Below, piece after piece: positions 17,104-26,527 of a stretch of DNA of 64,000 nt. The notes under the pieces were generated by a model. It ran no database searches, was not told the DNA's origin, and worked only from the letters and a program-made list of their open reading frames with translations. Position 1 is the stretch's first letter, and the number at the start of each line of letters is the position of its first letter. The DNA is from Bin5 sp965221345. GTDB taxonomy: Bacteria; Chloroflexota; Anaerolineae; Caldilineales; Caldilineaceae. Location: the NCBI GenBank assembly GCA_965221345.1, contig CBDCSD010000002.1:248001-312000 (forward strand), written 5' to 3'. Position numbers and translations under genes: made by a program.

Positions 17104-17847
17104 TCACTGACCAGGACCCGCTGTAGTCAGGCGGAAACTGTATAGTTCCTGGTAGATCTCCTGCGCCTGGGCCAAGAGGTCCTGTAAATGCGGTGGCGGC
17201 GCTTCGTCTTTGGGACGGTAGGGGGCGAAACCGGTCGATTTTTCCACAGTGGCGTACCAGTAGGGCGCCCAGACGCCGTCGCTGTCGCGGCGACCCGGCG
17301 GCCAGAAGAGCATCCGCTCGGAGAACGGCGCCGACACCGCTTCGCACAGCAGGGTGAGCGTGCCGCGGGGATTCTCCAGCACATCCTGGCTGTCGATTAT
17401 CGGCGGAATCGAGCCGGTGTCGCGACGGACGGTTTCAAACAGCCGCAGAAGTTGCGGGAAGCCCAGATCCAACAGCGTGGGCTGGGCCCGAACCTTGATG
17501 TAGGAGGTGATGACTTCGGCCGGCGCCCGAATCAGAAAACAGTTTGTCACCTTGCCCACCCAATCCAACTCGATGTGGTCCAAAATGTGGTGGGCCATAT
17601 GTTTCTGATACCAGATCGCCGCGCCCTCCGGCAGGGGATCTTCGGTCAGGGTGCGAGCGACGATGCGCCAGTCGGCCTCATAACTGGCGATGATATCGTC
17701 GCGCCCCGGGTGATCCATACCGGTGGCTTGCAGGTAATGGGCGTAGAACGGTTCGTCGATCACAACCGTGTCCGGCCGGTTTCCCCAGGCGCGCATAAGC
17801 GCCGTTGAAATGGTGCGCGGTGCACACCACATGGCAATCCGAGTCAT
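17104..17847 (-). CDS. Sulfotransferase-like P-loop protein
   Basis: This 247-residue protein has an N-terminal WCAPRTISTALMRAWG segment resembling the 5'-phosphosulfate-binding loop of sulfotransferases. A later FLIRAPAEVITSY segment corresponds to the 3'-phosphate-binding strand and helix. The substrate is unknown. The ATG at 17847 is chosen because GAGG lies 6 nt upstream; the frame extends 4 codons further to a TTG. It lies just upstream of the class IV aminotransferase-like gene on the same strand. In plants a protein with an N-terminal sulfotransferase-like part and a C-terminal aminotransferase-like part exists in the same order, which suggests the two bacterial proteins act together. 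Confidence 0.75.
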   Translation of the reverse strand: MTRIAMWCAPRTISTALMRAWGNRPDTVVIDEPFYAHYLQATGMDHPGRDDIIASYEADWRIVARTLTEDPLPEGAAIWYQKHMAHHILDHIELDWVGKVTNCFLIRAPAEVITSYIKVRAQPTLLDLGFPQLLRLFETVRRDTGSIPPIIDSQDVLENPRGTLTLLCEAVSAPFSERMLFWPPGRRDSDGVWAPYWYATVEKSTGFAPYRPKDEAPPPHLQDLLAQAQEIYQELYSFRLTTAGPGQ

Positions 17848-17902
17848 AGCTGTCCTCAAACTGCAATGGATATAACTCTGTGGTCAGAGGAAAGTAGCTG
17901 TA

Positions 17903-18631
17903 TTAGCTACTAACCACCGACGTTGTTGCCTCCGCCCATCCTGCCAGCGTCTCCGCCAGCAGGCGGTAGCGCCCAAGTAGAGCGAGACTAAAGGTGTCGG
18001 AGCTCAGGATTATGTGCGGCTTCTCCGACCCGGACTCCAGCAACTCGAGACGGACAAAGCCGCGCCCTGTCTGTTCCCCCACACCGTTTCCGTTGGTCGG
18101 CATGGGGCCATGTTCGGGGATGGTGCTTGAGCCGCCATTGTGGTAAGGCTGGTGGGCAAGATCGCCATTGTGCGCAACCTGAGTCGAATCGAGTTCCCCT
18201 TCAAGTACGGGGGAAGCCATGATGCCCTGGCTCAGACTGTACTCCGCCTGCTCCCCTCTGGTAAGGTGGCCTTGTGTGTCCATAAAGCCGGCTCTGGCAG
18301 GCGCAGCGGCATCCCACATTGGGATTCGAGAGGCCTGTTCGGCGGGCTGAACTTCAAGGCTAGGCTGCGGGGAGCCTTGGAGATAACGGATCTGCAGTTG
18401 GCAGGGGATGGAAACTTCCCAAGCCACTACACCATCGCAGGTTTGAATACAAGCGACCCGACTCCGCAAATGAAAGCGGAGCGTCACCAGATCATCTGCA
18501 TCAACTTCAAGACTGGGCATCTTGCGCCGCAGTCTCCGCGGCAGCGAACTTGACAGCTGCGGCAGAGGAGAATCCGGGGGAAAAGCATACGATCGTATAC
18601 GCACGAATTCTTTCTCTATCAACCTAATCAT
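17903..18631 (-). CDS. Uncharacterised 242-residue protein coupled to oligopeptidase B
   Basis: I recognise no family. The N-terminal 95 residues look like a compact basic beta-rich domain (alternating V/L with charged residues). The middle (about 95-185) is low-complexity, rich in Gly, Ala, His and Asn, and likely disordered. A second short beta-rich segment ends the protein. There is no signal peptide or membrane helix. Its ATG overlaps the stop codon of the oligopeptidase gene by 4 nt, so the two are translationally coupled and it could modulate the peptidase. It might also be a fast-evolving lineage-specific protein. Confidence 0.6.
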   Translation of the reverse strand: MIRLIEKEFVRIRSYAFPPDSPLPQLSSSLPRRLRRKMPSLEVDADDLVTLRFHLRSRVACIQTCDGVVAWEVSIPCQLQIRYLQGSPQPSLEVQPAEQASRIPMWDAAAPARAGFMDTQGHLTRGEQAEYSLSQGIMASPVLEGELDSTQVAHNGDLAHQPYHNGGSSTIPEHGPMPTNGNGVGEQTGRGFVRLELLESGSEKPHIILSSDTFSLALLGRYRLLAETLAGWAEATTSVVSS

Positions 18632-20778
18632 CGTCCACTGCTCCTGAAACTAATTGCGTCATAATCAGTAGTGTCTAAAATAAATGCGTACTCCAAGGCA
18701 ACCTCCTCCAGGTAGTCGTAGCGGCCGGACTTACTGAAATGACCGGCCCCCATCTCGGTTTTGAGCAGAAGCGGGTTGTTGTCGGTCTTACACGCCCGCA
18801 GTTTGGCCACCCACTTGGCCGGTTCCCAATATTGCACTCTTGGATCGTTCAGGCCCGCAGTGGCCAGAATGGCCGGATAATTCTTGGCCTCAACATTGTC
18901 ATAGGGCGAATAGCTCTTCATATAGTGGTAGTACTCCGGATCGGCCGGGTTGCCCCATTCCTCCCACTCGATGACCGTGAGGGGGATGGTGGCGTCGAGC
19001 ATGGTGTTGACGATATCGACAAAAGGCACACCGGCGACGACGCCGGCGAACAGATCGGGCCGCAGGTTCGTTACTGTGCCCATCAGCAACCCTCCTGCGC
19101 TGCGACCGCTAATCACCAAGCGCTGGGACGACGTATAGTTGCGATCGATCAGCGTTTCTGCGCAAGCGATAAAGTCGGTAAAAGTGTTCTTTTTCTTGAG
19201 ATATTTGCCGTCTTCCTTCCATTGCCGTCCCATCTCGCCGCCACCACGTATATGGGCGTATGCGACGACAAAGCCCCGTTGCAGCAGACTCACGTGGTTG
19301 CTGCTGAAGGACGGATCGTAGGACATCCCGTAGGAGCCGTAGCCGATCAGCAGGCAGGGGTTCTGCCCGTCTGTCTTCAAGTCAGCCGGATAGACGAGCG
19401 AGATCGGCACCCGGACCCCGTCGGGCGCGGTCGCCCAGATGCGCTCGGTCTTGTAGGCAGCCGGATCGTAGCCCTTCACTTCATCCTGTTTGCGCAGCGT
19501 TCGGGCGCGGTCTCTCATGTCATAGTCGAAGACTGTCGGCGGAGAGACGAGAGAGGTGTAACGATAACGCAGGGTATGGCTGGTGAATTCAGGATTTTGG
19601 CCGGGGAAGACCGTATACACCGGCTCCAACTGCTCCGCCCGGTGGGAGTTGGCCTCCTGTCCCGCGAAAAAGGCTCCGTCGCGCAGGTCCTGAATCCTGA
19701 TATGTGTAAGGCCGCTCTCCCGCTCCCAGATCACCAGAAAGTCTTGGAACGGCTCGATCCTGTCAAGCATGACGTCTGCGGAATGGGGGATAAGCTGCCG
19801 CCAGTTCTCACGGGCGGGCGCGTCAACCGGCGCTGACATTACCCGGAAATTCTCCGCCTCCCAGTTTGTCAGAATGAGAAAGCGTTCTTCCCCGGCCTGA
19901 TTTCGATGGTGGGTGACGAAGTACTCCATATCCTGCACGCGCGGCTGCAGCAGAATGGGCTGGCCGTCGCTGTCGTCGGCGTCAATGGCATACACTTCCG
20001 AGGTCACCGCGCTGCCAAGAGCGTAGAAAATATAGCGTTCGCTCTTGGCCTTGTAGAGCTGGAGGAAGAAGCGTTCATCCTCCTCGTGGTAGATGACCTC
20101 ACCGTTGGAAGCGTCCTCGTTCAGACGGTGCCGGTGCAGCTTGAATGGGCGTTGGGCCGGGTCGAGCGTGGTGTAATAGAGGGTACGATTGTCGTTGCCC
20201 CATTCCAGCCCGTAGTATGTGTTCTCGATCCGGTCCGGCAACAGGTCGCCGCTTGCCAGGTCCTTGACTCGCAGCGTGTAGGTCTCCGAGCCATCGGTAT
20301 CGAGGGCGAAAGCCAGGAGGGAATGATCGGGGCTGACCGCAAAGTTACCCATGCGCAGGTACTCGAACCCTTCGGCTTCTACGTTGAGATCGATCAGCAC
20401 CTGCTCGTCCGCGTCCAGACTACCTTGCTTGCGGCAGTAGATACGATACTGCTTGCCTTCCTCCTCGCGGTAGTAGTAGTAGTAGCCACCGTGGGCAACC
20501 GGTACCGATTCATCTGTTTCCTTGATACGGCTCTTCATCTCGTCATAGAGGGCGCATTGCAATGCCTCTGTGTGGGCCAGCATTGCTTCGGAAAATTTAT
20601 TTTCGGCTTCCAGATAGGCCAGGACGGCCGGGTTGTCGCGCTCCCGCAGCCAATAGTAATGATCGACGCGTGCGTCGCCGTGGTTCCGATGCGTCACGGG
20701 CTGGATCGCCGCCACCGGAGGCGGCAGGTCCACTTGAGGGCTTGACACAGCCGCGAAGACACCAGTCTTATCTGACAT
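18628..20778 (-). CDS. ptrB: Oligopeptidase B (prolyl oligopeptidase family S9A)
   Basis: This 716-residue serine peptidase has an N-terminal seven-bladed propeller (about residues 80-430) and a C-terminal alpha/beta hydrolase domain. The nucleophile elbow ISGRSAGGLLMG places Ser560 as catalytic. The Asp lies in AGLNDPRVQYWEP and the His in EMGAGHFSKSGR. A GGGEMGRQWKEDGK segment is typical of oligopeptidase B, which cleaves short peptides after Arg or Lys in the cytoplasm. No signal peptide is present. A stretch of five tyrosines (GGYYYYYREEE) in the propeller matches the family. The downstream orphan overlaps by 4 nt. Confidence 0.93.
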   Translation of the reverse strand: MSDKTGVFAAVSSPQVDLPPPVAAIQPVTHRNHGDARVDHYYWLRERDNPAVLAYLEAENKFSEAMLAHTEALQCALYDEMKSRIKETDESVPVAHGGYYYYYREEEGKQYRIYCRKQGSLDADEQVLIDLNVEAEGFEYLRMGNFAVSPDHSLLAFALDTDGSETYTLRVKDLASGDLLPDRIENTYYGLEWGNDNRTLYYTTLDPAQRPFKLHRHRLNEDASNGEVIYHEEDERFFLQLYKAKSERYIFYALGSAVTSEVYAIDADDSDGQPILLQPRVQDMEYFVTHHRNQAGEERFLILTNWEAENFRVMSAPVDAPARENWRQLIPHSADVMLDRIEPFQDFLVIWERESGLTHIRIQDLRDGAFFAGQEANSHRAEQLEPVYTVFPGQNPEFTSHTLRYRYTSLVSPPTVFDYDMRDRARTLRKQDEVKGYDPAAYKTERIWATAPDGVRVPISLVYPADLKTDGQNPCLLIGYGSYGMSYDPSFSSNHVSLLQRGFVVAYAHIRGGGEMGRQWKEDGKYLKKKNTFTDFIACAETLIDRNYTSSQRLVISGRSAGGLLMGTVTNLRPDLFAGVVAGVPFVDIVNTMLDATIPLTVIEWEEWGNPADPEYYHYMKSYSPYDNVEAKNYPAILATAGLNDPRVQYWEPAKWVAKLRACKTDNNPLLLKTEMGAGHFSKSGRYDYLEEVALEYAFILDTTDYDAISFRSSGR

Positions 20779-20884
20779 AGGAATTCCTCAGGTGCAATTG
20801 TAACGAACAGCATAAAGGGGGTACTGGCCGACCATTATAATGTAACAGTGTTAGATACCCTATTTTTGAAGTACGGCGGAAAAT

Positions 20885-20913
20885 TTGACAAGGATTCAGG
20901 CGTCGTGTAGGCT
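20885..20913 (+). promoter_or_regulatory. Sigma70-type promoter for the carbohydrate-acid cluster
   Basis: TTGACA (20885-20890) is followed after 17 nt by TAGGCT (20908-20913), with transcription expected about 50 nt before the GTG at 20968. A second -10-like TATAAT at 20836-20841 lies in the same divergent region and could serve the oligopeptidase gene on the other strand. Confidence 0.5.
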
Positions 20914-20967
20914 TGCATCCGATCAACTTTCCCTCTATCCCATCCCCATTTGAGACAGGACTTCCTC

Positions 20968-22884
20968 GTGCTTACACTCACTGCCAGCGTCCCTCTAGAT
21001 GCGCCGCCCGCCTGGGCCGTGTTGGAGCGGACGCTTTTTGATCTGATGGACCGATCCGTAGAACCCTTTCTGGAGAAGTACACGCGGCCTGACGGGACGT
21101 TGATCTGGGCCGACACATGGTCAAACTCGCGCGATGGCGCTGATGATTTCTACGAAAGCTCATACAACTGGCCTCTCTACTATCTGCTCGGCGGCGGCGA
21201 TCATATGCTCACCCTGGGGCAGCGGCAGTGGGACGCCATCACAGAGCAACTGACGGAACTCGGCCCTGTGCTGGACGAGTATGAGCGGGGATACGACCAG
21301 TTCCACCAGGGCGAAAGCTACATCTACTTCTACTTTCTGTGCCTGGCCGACCCGACCGACGAGCGCAACCGCGAGCGCGCCAGGCGGTTTGCCGGCCTGT
21401 ATTTGAACGAGAACCCCGACGCGCCCAACTATGACCCGGAGCGCAAACTGATCCGCGCGCCTCACAACGGCAGCGGCGGCCCGCGCTGGGGCCATAGCGA
21501 CAGCCCGGAGCCAAGTTACGGTTGGAGCGCCGTCATGCGGACGTACGGCCTCCCTTACACAGACATTGCGGGTGTGCGGGAATACGATGACCTAAAGGAA
21601 CCGGTCCTTGCCAGGCGCATGGGCGAGGCGATGCATGAGCGCATGGGCAAAGGTGACGTGGTCGGCAACTTGATGGTGACGAGCCTGATTGCCAACGCCT
21701 TTCTGCTCACCGGCGAGGAGAAGTACAGGCGCTGGATCACCGAATACGTGGACGAGTGGCGGGAACGGGCCGCCGGCAACGGTGGGCTATTGCCGGACAA
21801 TGTCGGGCTTTCGGGCGAAGTAGGCGAGTATATGGACGGACGCTGGTACGGCGGGCTTTACGGCTGGAGTTGGCCCCACGGCTACTACAATATTGGCATG
21901 GCCGCGACCGTTGGCGGCGGCAACGCTTTTCTACTCACCGGCGAGAAGGCCTATCTGCAGCTGGCAAACGACCAGTATGATGCCATCTGGGCGTTGGGGG
22001 AGATGCGAAATCCCAGCGGCGAAGCGATGAGCTTGCGCTCGCACTGGGTGGATCAACTTGACGACGAAGAGGAGGGAATCTTTGTCGTTCCTTATCGCCA
22101 CAATGACGAGGGTTGGTTCGACTACCAGCCGCTCTCACCGGTATACCCGACGGCTGTCTGGAACATGACGATGGACGCCGCCGACTGGGAGCGGGTCGAG
22201 GCGCTACGCCGGGTGGAGAAGTACGACTGGCGGCGGGTACAGGGTTTCCGAAACAAGGAGGACAACGGCCACGAACAGCCCTGGCTGCGCTTCCTGGCGG
22301 GAGACAACCCCGACTATCCGGCGCAGATGCTGGCCGCCACCTACGGGCAGGTCTGCCGCCGCCTGGAGTTGATCCGACAGGACACGGAAGACCTGACAGA
22401 GGTGTACATTCACCACTGGCAGCAGCTCAACCCCGTCATCACTGAGGCGCTCGTACAGCTCACGCTCGGCGCGCCGCAGATCATCTACAACGGCGGACTG
22501 CTTCACTGCCGCCTGCGGTATTTCGACGCAGACCGAAAACGGCCGGGCCTGCCGCCGGACGCGGCTGCCCTCGTTTCGCGGCTGGAAGCGGACCGCACTG
22601 TGGTGGAGTTGGTCAATCTCAGCCCATACGAGCCGCGTACTGTCATCCTGCAGGCCGGAGGATTCGGCGAGCACCGATTCGAAACTGTGTGCTACACGAA
22701 GCGAACGAGCGTCTTCCCAGGACACCAGGAGGCATACCAGTCGCCTACAGTCGGGCAGACAACTGAGGATGCGACGGTCGATGACGTATACTTGCAGGTC
22801 GAACTTCCTCCCGCGACGCGAATTGAACTGGATTTCAAGATGGCCCGTTATGTCAATGAGCCGTCATACAAGCTGCCCTGGTAA
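20968..22884 (+). CDS. Uncharacterised 638-residue protein, possible alpha/alpha-toroid carbohydrate enzyme
   Basis: I do not recognise a named family with certainty. The protein is rich in Trp, Tyr, Asp and Glu and has repeated helical segments with aromatic pairs (FYESSYNWPLYYLLGGG, YGLYGWSWPHGYYNIGM-like stretches, two FLLTGE-KY repeats about 90 residues apart). This is what an (alpha/alpha) barrel such as a glycoside hydrolase, lyase or epimerase looks like. The last about 100 residues look like a beta-sandwich domain. There is no signal peptide, so it is probably cytoplasmic. The GTG at 20968 has AGGA 7 nt upstream; a TTG at 20950 is the alternative. It heads a cluster with an enolase-superfamily enzyme, a Gfo/Idh/MocA oxidoreductase and a PhyH dioxygenase. 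Confidence 0.7.
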   Translation: MLTLTASVPLDAPPAWAVLERTLFDLMDRSVEPFLEKYTRPDGTLIWADTWSNSRDGADDFYESSYNWPLYYLLGGGDHMLTLGQRQWDAITEQLTELGPVLDEYERGYDQFHQGESYIYFYFLCLADPTDERNRERARRFAGLYLNENPDAPNYDPERKLIRAPHNGSGGPRWGHSDSPEPSYGWSAVMRTYGLPYTDIAGVREYDDLKEPVLARRMGEAMHERMGKGDVVGNLMVTSLIANAFLLTGEEKYRRWITEYVDEWRERAAGNGGLLPDNVGLSGEVGEYMDGRWYGGLYGWSWPHGYYNIGMAATVGGGNAFLLTGEKAYLQLANDQYDAIWALGEMRNPSGEAMSLRSHWVDQLDDEEEGIFVVPYRHNDEGWFDYQPLSPVYPTAVWNMTMDAADWERVEALRRVEKYDWRRVQGFRNKEDNGHEQPWLRFLAGDNPDYPAQMLAATYGQVCRRLELIRQDTEDLTEVYIHHWQQLNPVITEALVQLTLGAPQIIYNGGLLHCRLRYFDADRKRPGLPPDAAALVSRLEADRTVVELVNLSPYEPRTVILQAGGFGEHRFETVCYTKRTSVFPGHQEAYQSPTVGQTTEDATVDDVYLQVELPPATRIELDFKMARYVNEPSYKLPW

Positions 22885-22895
22885 AGGGGATCCAA

Positions 22896-24041
22896 ATGAG
22901 AATTACCGCCCTCGACACAATATGCCTCTCGCGCATGCACGAGCCGGAACGTCAGTGGATCACTGCCCGCTACCGCACGGTAAAGGCCGACTGCGCCATT
23001 GTGCGGGTCCACACTGACGAGGGGCTGGTCGGTATCGGCGAAGCCAGCGCCTACGGCGTGCCACCGCGTATCGCCGAATGGGTCGACTGGTTGGCACCCA
23101 CACTCATCGGCAAAGATGCGACAGACCCGGCCACTCCGCCGCACCCCAATGGCAGGGACCGCGCCCATGACGCGGCCGTTGCCGGGATCGACTGCGCCCT
23201 GTGGGACGTGCGCGGGAAGGCGGCGGGCAAGCGGGTCAGCGAACTGCTCAGCGACAGCCCGGCCGCCTCGGTACGCATGTACGCGTCCAGCGGCTGCCGC
23301 TATGACTGGCGCGATCGTCCCGAACAGTTGATTGACGAGGCGCTGGCGTATGTTGAACAGGGCTTCCCGGTGATGAAATTCCGCATCGGCACAGATTGGG
23401 AGTGGGACGGCATGACTGTCGACCGCTTTCTAGGCCTGGTGAGAGAGTTGCATCAGCAGGTGGGGGGCAGAATGGAATTGGCACTGGACGGCAACTGCCG
23501 GCTGACGCTGGAAGAGGCGCTGCCGGTCGCCAGAGAGTTGGATCGATTGGGCTTCGCCTGGCTGGAAGAGCCGATCCCCTGGAGCGATATCGACGGCTAC
23601 GCCACGCTTGCCGCCGCGGTAGAGATGCCGGTAACCGGTGGCGAGAGCTTCACGACGCTGGAACAGTTTCGCCCGTACATTGAGAAGCGGGCCTACGATA
23701 TCGTTCAGCCCGACGCGGGCGTCTGCGGCCTGACCGAGCTGGTGCGCATCGCAGAGATGGCAGCGCATCACGGTTTGAAACTTTACCCCCACTCCTGGCA
23801 TAATGGGCTGATGGCGATGGCGCATGCGCACGCCATCGCTGCCCTACCAAACCTGGAAATACTAGAGGTCTGCCAGATTCAGGGGCCGCTGCAATGGGGC
23901 ATTGCTGCAGAGCCTCCGGCAATGAACGGCGGGCAACTGCGCCTGCCGGATCGGCCCGGCCTGGGCATAGAGTTGGCAGAGGAGATTGCGGAGCGATACC
24001 CTTACATCGAAGGGCATTACGCACTGACAATCGATCGATAG
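22896..24041 (+). CDS. Mandelate racemase/muconate lactonizing enzyme family protein
   Basis: This 381-residue enolase-superfamily member has the N-terminal capping domain and C-terminal barrel. Metal-ligand strands read LALDGN, LEEPIPW and TGGESF. VMKFRIG carries the catalytic Lys region, QPDAGVCGLTE follows, and LYPHSW supplies a His near the C-terminus. Members dehydrate or racemise sugar acids such as galactonate or mandelate analogues. The exact substrate cannot be read from the sequence. The gene begins 11 nt after the preceding one, with AAAGGGGATCC as ribosome-binding site. Confidence 0.9.
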   Translation: MRITALDTICLSRMHEPERQWITARYRTVKADCAIVRVHTDEGLVGIGEASAYGVPPRIAEWVDWLAPTLIGKDATDPATPPHPNGRDRAHDAAVAGIDCALWDVRGKAAGKRVSELLSDSPAASVRMYASSGCRYDWRDRPEQLIDEALAYVEQGFPVMKFRIGTDWEWDGMTVDRFLGLVRELHQQVGGRMELALDGNCRLTLEEALPVARELDRLGFAWLEEPIPWSDIDGYATLAAAVEMPVTGGESFTTLEQFRPYIEKRAYDIVQPDAGVCGLTELVRIAEMAAHHGLKLYPHSWHNGLMAMAHAHAIAALPNLEILEVCQIQGPLQWGIAAEPPAMNGGQLRLPDRPGLGIELAEEIAERYPYIEGHYALTIDR

Positions 24042-24126
24042 TCGAAACGCTGCGGTGGCAGGAGCGCATTGGCCGGTGCGGTCAGGCGGCCAATGGAGTC
24101 CAGTCGCAGGAAACCGAGAATCCTAC

Positions 24127-25284
24127 ATGAAGAAATTACGCGTAGCTGTCGTCGGCATGGGCATAGGCAGGCCCAACGGTCTCGCTCTTGCAAACAACCC
24201 GCGCGCGGAGGTGGTGGCGCTGTGCGATCTGTTCGAGGAGCGGATGAACGATTTCGCGCTGCTACTGCCGCAGCCGGACGAGGTTCGCCTGTACACCGAC
24301 TTCGACGAACTTTGCCGCAGCCGGGAAATCGACGCCTTCTTTATCGGCACGCCCAATCAACTCCACGTGCCGATGGGCCTGAAGGCGGTGGCCCACGACA
24401 AGCATATCCTGGTGACCAAGCCGCTGGCCGACTCGGTGGAGGCGGCGGCGCAGTTAGTGGAAACGGCGGAGGCGGCCGGTGTCGTCAACATGATGTCCCT
24501 CTCCACTCGTTTCTCCGCGGAGGTGCAATACATGGGCGCGCTGACGCGGCAGGGGACTTTCGGCGAGCTTTACTACGCCCGCGCCCGCAGCATTCGCCGC
24601 AACGGCATTCCAGCGTGGAACACCGGTTTCATCCGCGAAGGCGGCGGCGCTTTCCGCGACATGGGGGTGCATGTGCTGGACTCGGCCTGGTGGCTGCTGG
24701 GGATGCCGCGGCCGCTGAGCGTTACCGGTGTCGCGGGCGCCAAGTTCGGGCCGCGCGGGCGGGGCTACTTCGGGCGCAAGACGCCGGGAGAGGCAACTGC
24801 GGCGCCGGAGAGTTACTACAGCCAGTTTGCCGCCGACGACTACGCCGGCGGCTTCATCCGTTTTGAGGGTGGCAGCGCCCTGCAGGTCGAGAGCTTTTGG
24901 GCATCCCACCAGCCCGGTGACCTGCAGATCGAGCTTTTCGGCGACGAAGCGGGCGCACAACTGCGGCCGCCCACGCTATACACTAACGGCCCTGTCCCAC
25001 CCGCGGTGCTGGAAGCGGCGAAAGAGTTTGACGCCATACCCCAAGCGGGACGCAGTCTGAACGATGAGGGCCGCCCTCTTGATATCACCTTTGATGGCCT
25101 TATCAAGGAGAAGAGCAAGGCTTGGAACGCCATCGCCGACCACTTCATCGACTGCACTCTGGACGGCGTCCCTTGCCAGGCGCCCCTGCGCCATGGGTTG
25201 ATCGTACAGGGGATGATGGAAGGCCTGTTGCGCAGCGCCGAGACAGGAGAGGAACTGCGACTCGACGACGAGAAGGTAAAATGA
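24127..25284 (+). CDS. Gfo/Idh/MocA family oxidoreductase
   Basis: This 385-residue protein starts with a Rossmann segment VAVVGMGIGRPNGLALANN and has the conserved VTKPLADSVEAAAQL stretch; the EKP motif of the family is TKP here, keeping the key Lys. The C-terminal domain has GGGAFRDMGVHVLDSAWWLLG, where D and H are family active-site residues. It likely oxidises a sugar or cyclitol with NAD(P). The ATG at 24127 is chosen from the conserved Rossmann start; the frame runs open upstream without family features. Confidence 0.9.
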   Translation: MKKLRVAVVGMGIGRPNGLALANNPRAEVVALCDLFEERMNDFALLLPQPDEVRLYTDFDELCRSREIDAFFIGTPNQLHVPMGLKAVAHDKHILVTKPLADSVEAAAQLVETAEAAGVVNMMSLSTRFSAEVQYMGALTRQGTFGELYYARARSIRRNGIPAWNTGFIREGGGAFRDMGVHVLDSAWWLLGMPRPLSVTGVAGAKFGPRGRGYFGRKTPGEATAAPESYYSQFAADDYAGGFIRFEGGSALQVESFWASHQPGDLQIELFGDEAGAQLRPPTLYTNGPVPPAVLEAAKEFDAIPQAGRSLNDEGRPLDITFDGLIKEKSKAWNAIADHFIDCTLDGVPCQAPLRHGLIVQGMMEGLLRSAETGEELRLDDEKVK

Positions 25285-25325
25285 GCCTCTGCTTCAGAGA
25301 GGCGCGATGAACAAGGAGGGTGGAG

Positions 25326-26234
25326 ATGCCGGTATTGAATGAGAAGGATTGGGCATTCTGGGAAGAGAACGGCTATGTCGTAATCCCTAATGCGGTGCCG
25401 CAGGAGAATCTGGACGCGCTTATCGAACAGATCTGGACCTTCCTGGAGATGGAGGAGGCTGATCGGGAGTCCTGGTACAAGTACAAGCCCTATACGCGCG
25501 AGGATCTCTGCTCGCCAATCTCGCAGGCGGGCATGGTGGAGATGTACCAGCACCAGACTCTGTGGGACAACCGCCAGTATCCGCGCGTCCATCAGGCATT
25601 CGGCGAGATCCTGGGCACGGAGAAATTGTGGGTATCACTGGATCGCGTCAATATGAAGCCCCCGGACAGGGCCAGCAATCCGGAATGGGGCCACAAGGGC
25701 ATGATCCACTGGGACATCGACACCAGCGAATTGCCCCCGCTGAATGGCGCCGACATCGCCGCAACCTGGCGCCCTGATCCTGCAACCCATATTGGCGTGC
25801 AGGGCGTGGTCTACCTGAGAGATACGGCCGTCGACCAGGGTGGCTTCCAGTGTATTCCCGGCTTCCACAGGACATTCTATGAGTGGGTGAAAACGCAGCC
25901 GAGTGACCGCAATCCCCGTTTTCCCGACATGACCGGCCTCAACGTCAAAGTCGTGGACGGCAAGGCCGGTGATCTGGTCATCTGGCACCGGCTGCTGGCG
26001 CACGGCAACGGCCACAACCGCTCGACGGGGCCGCGGCTGGCCCAGTACATCACCATGTCGCCGGCCCCAGAGGGAGACGAAACGGAGCGCACGGAGCGCA
26101 TCCGCTCCTGGCAGGAGTGCCGCCCCATGGCCAGATGGCAGGGTGATCTCCGCGATTGGGAGCACCGGCATCAGACGCCGGCTAAGCTGACCCGGCTAGG
26201 GCGCAAGCTGCTTGGGCTGGATTCCTGGAATTGA
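25326..26234 (+). CDS. Phytanoyl-CoA dioxygenase family protein
   Basis: This 302-residue Fe(II)/2-oxoglutarate dioxygenase begins WAFWEENGYVVIPNAVP, the usual PhyH N-terminus. It has the His-X-Asp iron-binding pair in MIHWDID and the distal His in WHRLLAHGNGHN with a downstream Arg in STGPRLAQY for 2-oxoglutarate. Substrates in this family vary widely, from lipids to small natural products. An AAGGAGG box lies 6 nt before the ATG at 25326. It closes the carbohydrate-acid cluster and suggests hydroxylation of the same or a related substrate. Confidence 0.9.
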   Translation: MPVLNEKDWAFWEENGYVVIPNAVPQENLDALIEQIWTFLEMEEADRESWYKYKPYTREDLCSPISQAGMVEMYQHQTLWDNRQYPRVHQAFGEILGTEKLWVSLDRVNMKPPDRASNPEWGHKGMIHWDIDTSELPPLNGADIAATWRPDPATHIGVQGVVYLRDTAVDQGGFQCIPGFHRTFYEWVKTQPSDRNPRFPDMTGLNVKVVDGKAGDLVIWHRLLAHGNGHNRSTGPRLAQYITMSPAPEGDETERTERIRSWQECRPMARWQGDLRDWEHRHQTPAKLTRLGRKLLGLDSWN

Positions 26235-26495
26235 ATTCTGGGATGCGGCTACAGCAGAGATTCAGACTGGGTTTGTTTGGCCCAAAAAGGCAAGCCCACT
26301 GGTCAATCCAAACGGACGCCCCCGCGGCCTGGGCGAGGAAGCTGGGCGCGGTTGTGATCCTCGGCCTGTCTGCGGGCGGCTCCGTTGGCACTCTCTACTA
26401 TGGCACATTGCCTATACTGCGCACTGCATAGCAGACAGTTCCTCACCATTGAACCGTCGTTGGGTTGTAGCACGCGCATGAGGCAGGCCCGGCTT

Positions 26496-26527
26496 CAGTC
26501 GTTTGGGTCTATAGGCCCAAACGACTG
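26496..26527. terminator. Hairpin between convergent genes, likely bidirectional terminator
   Basis: A perfect 12-bp stem (CAGTCGTTTGGG with CCCAAACGACTG) encloses an 8-nt loop. It lies between the convergent dioxygenase (+) and regulator (-) genes. No long T-run follows on either side. The matching place in repeat copy B has only a broken stem. Confidence 0.5.

Noticed and set aside
26212..26481. A short + strand frame after the dioxygenase gene
   Set aside because: It lies partly in the diverged repeat flank, has no family resemblance and overlaps the dioxygenase end.
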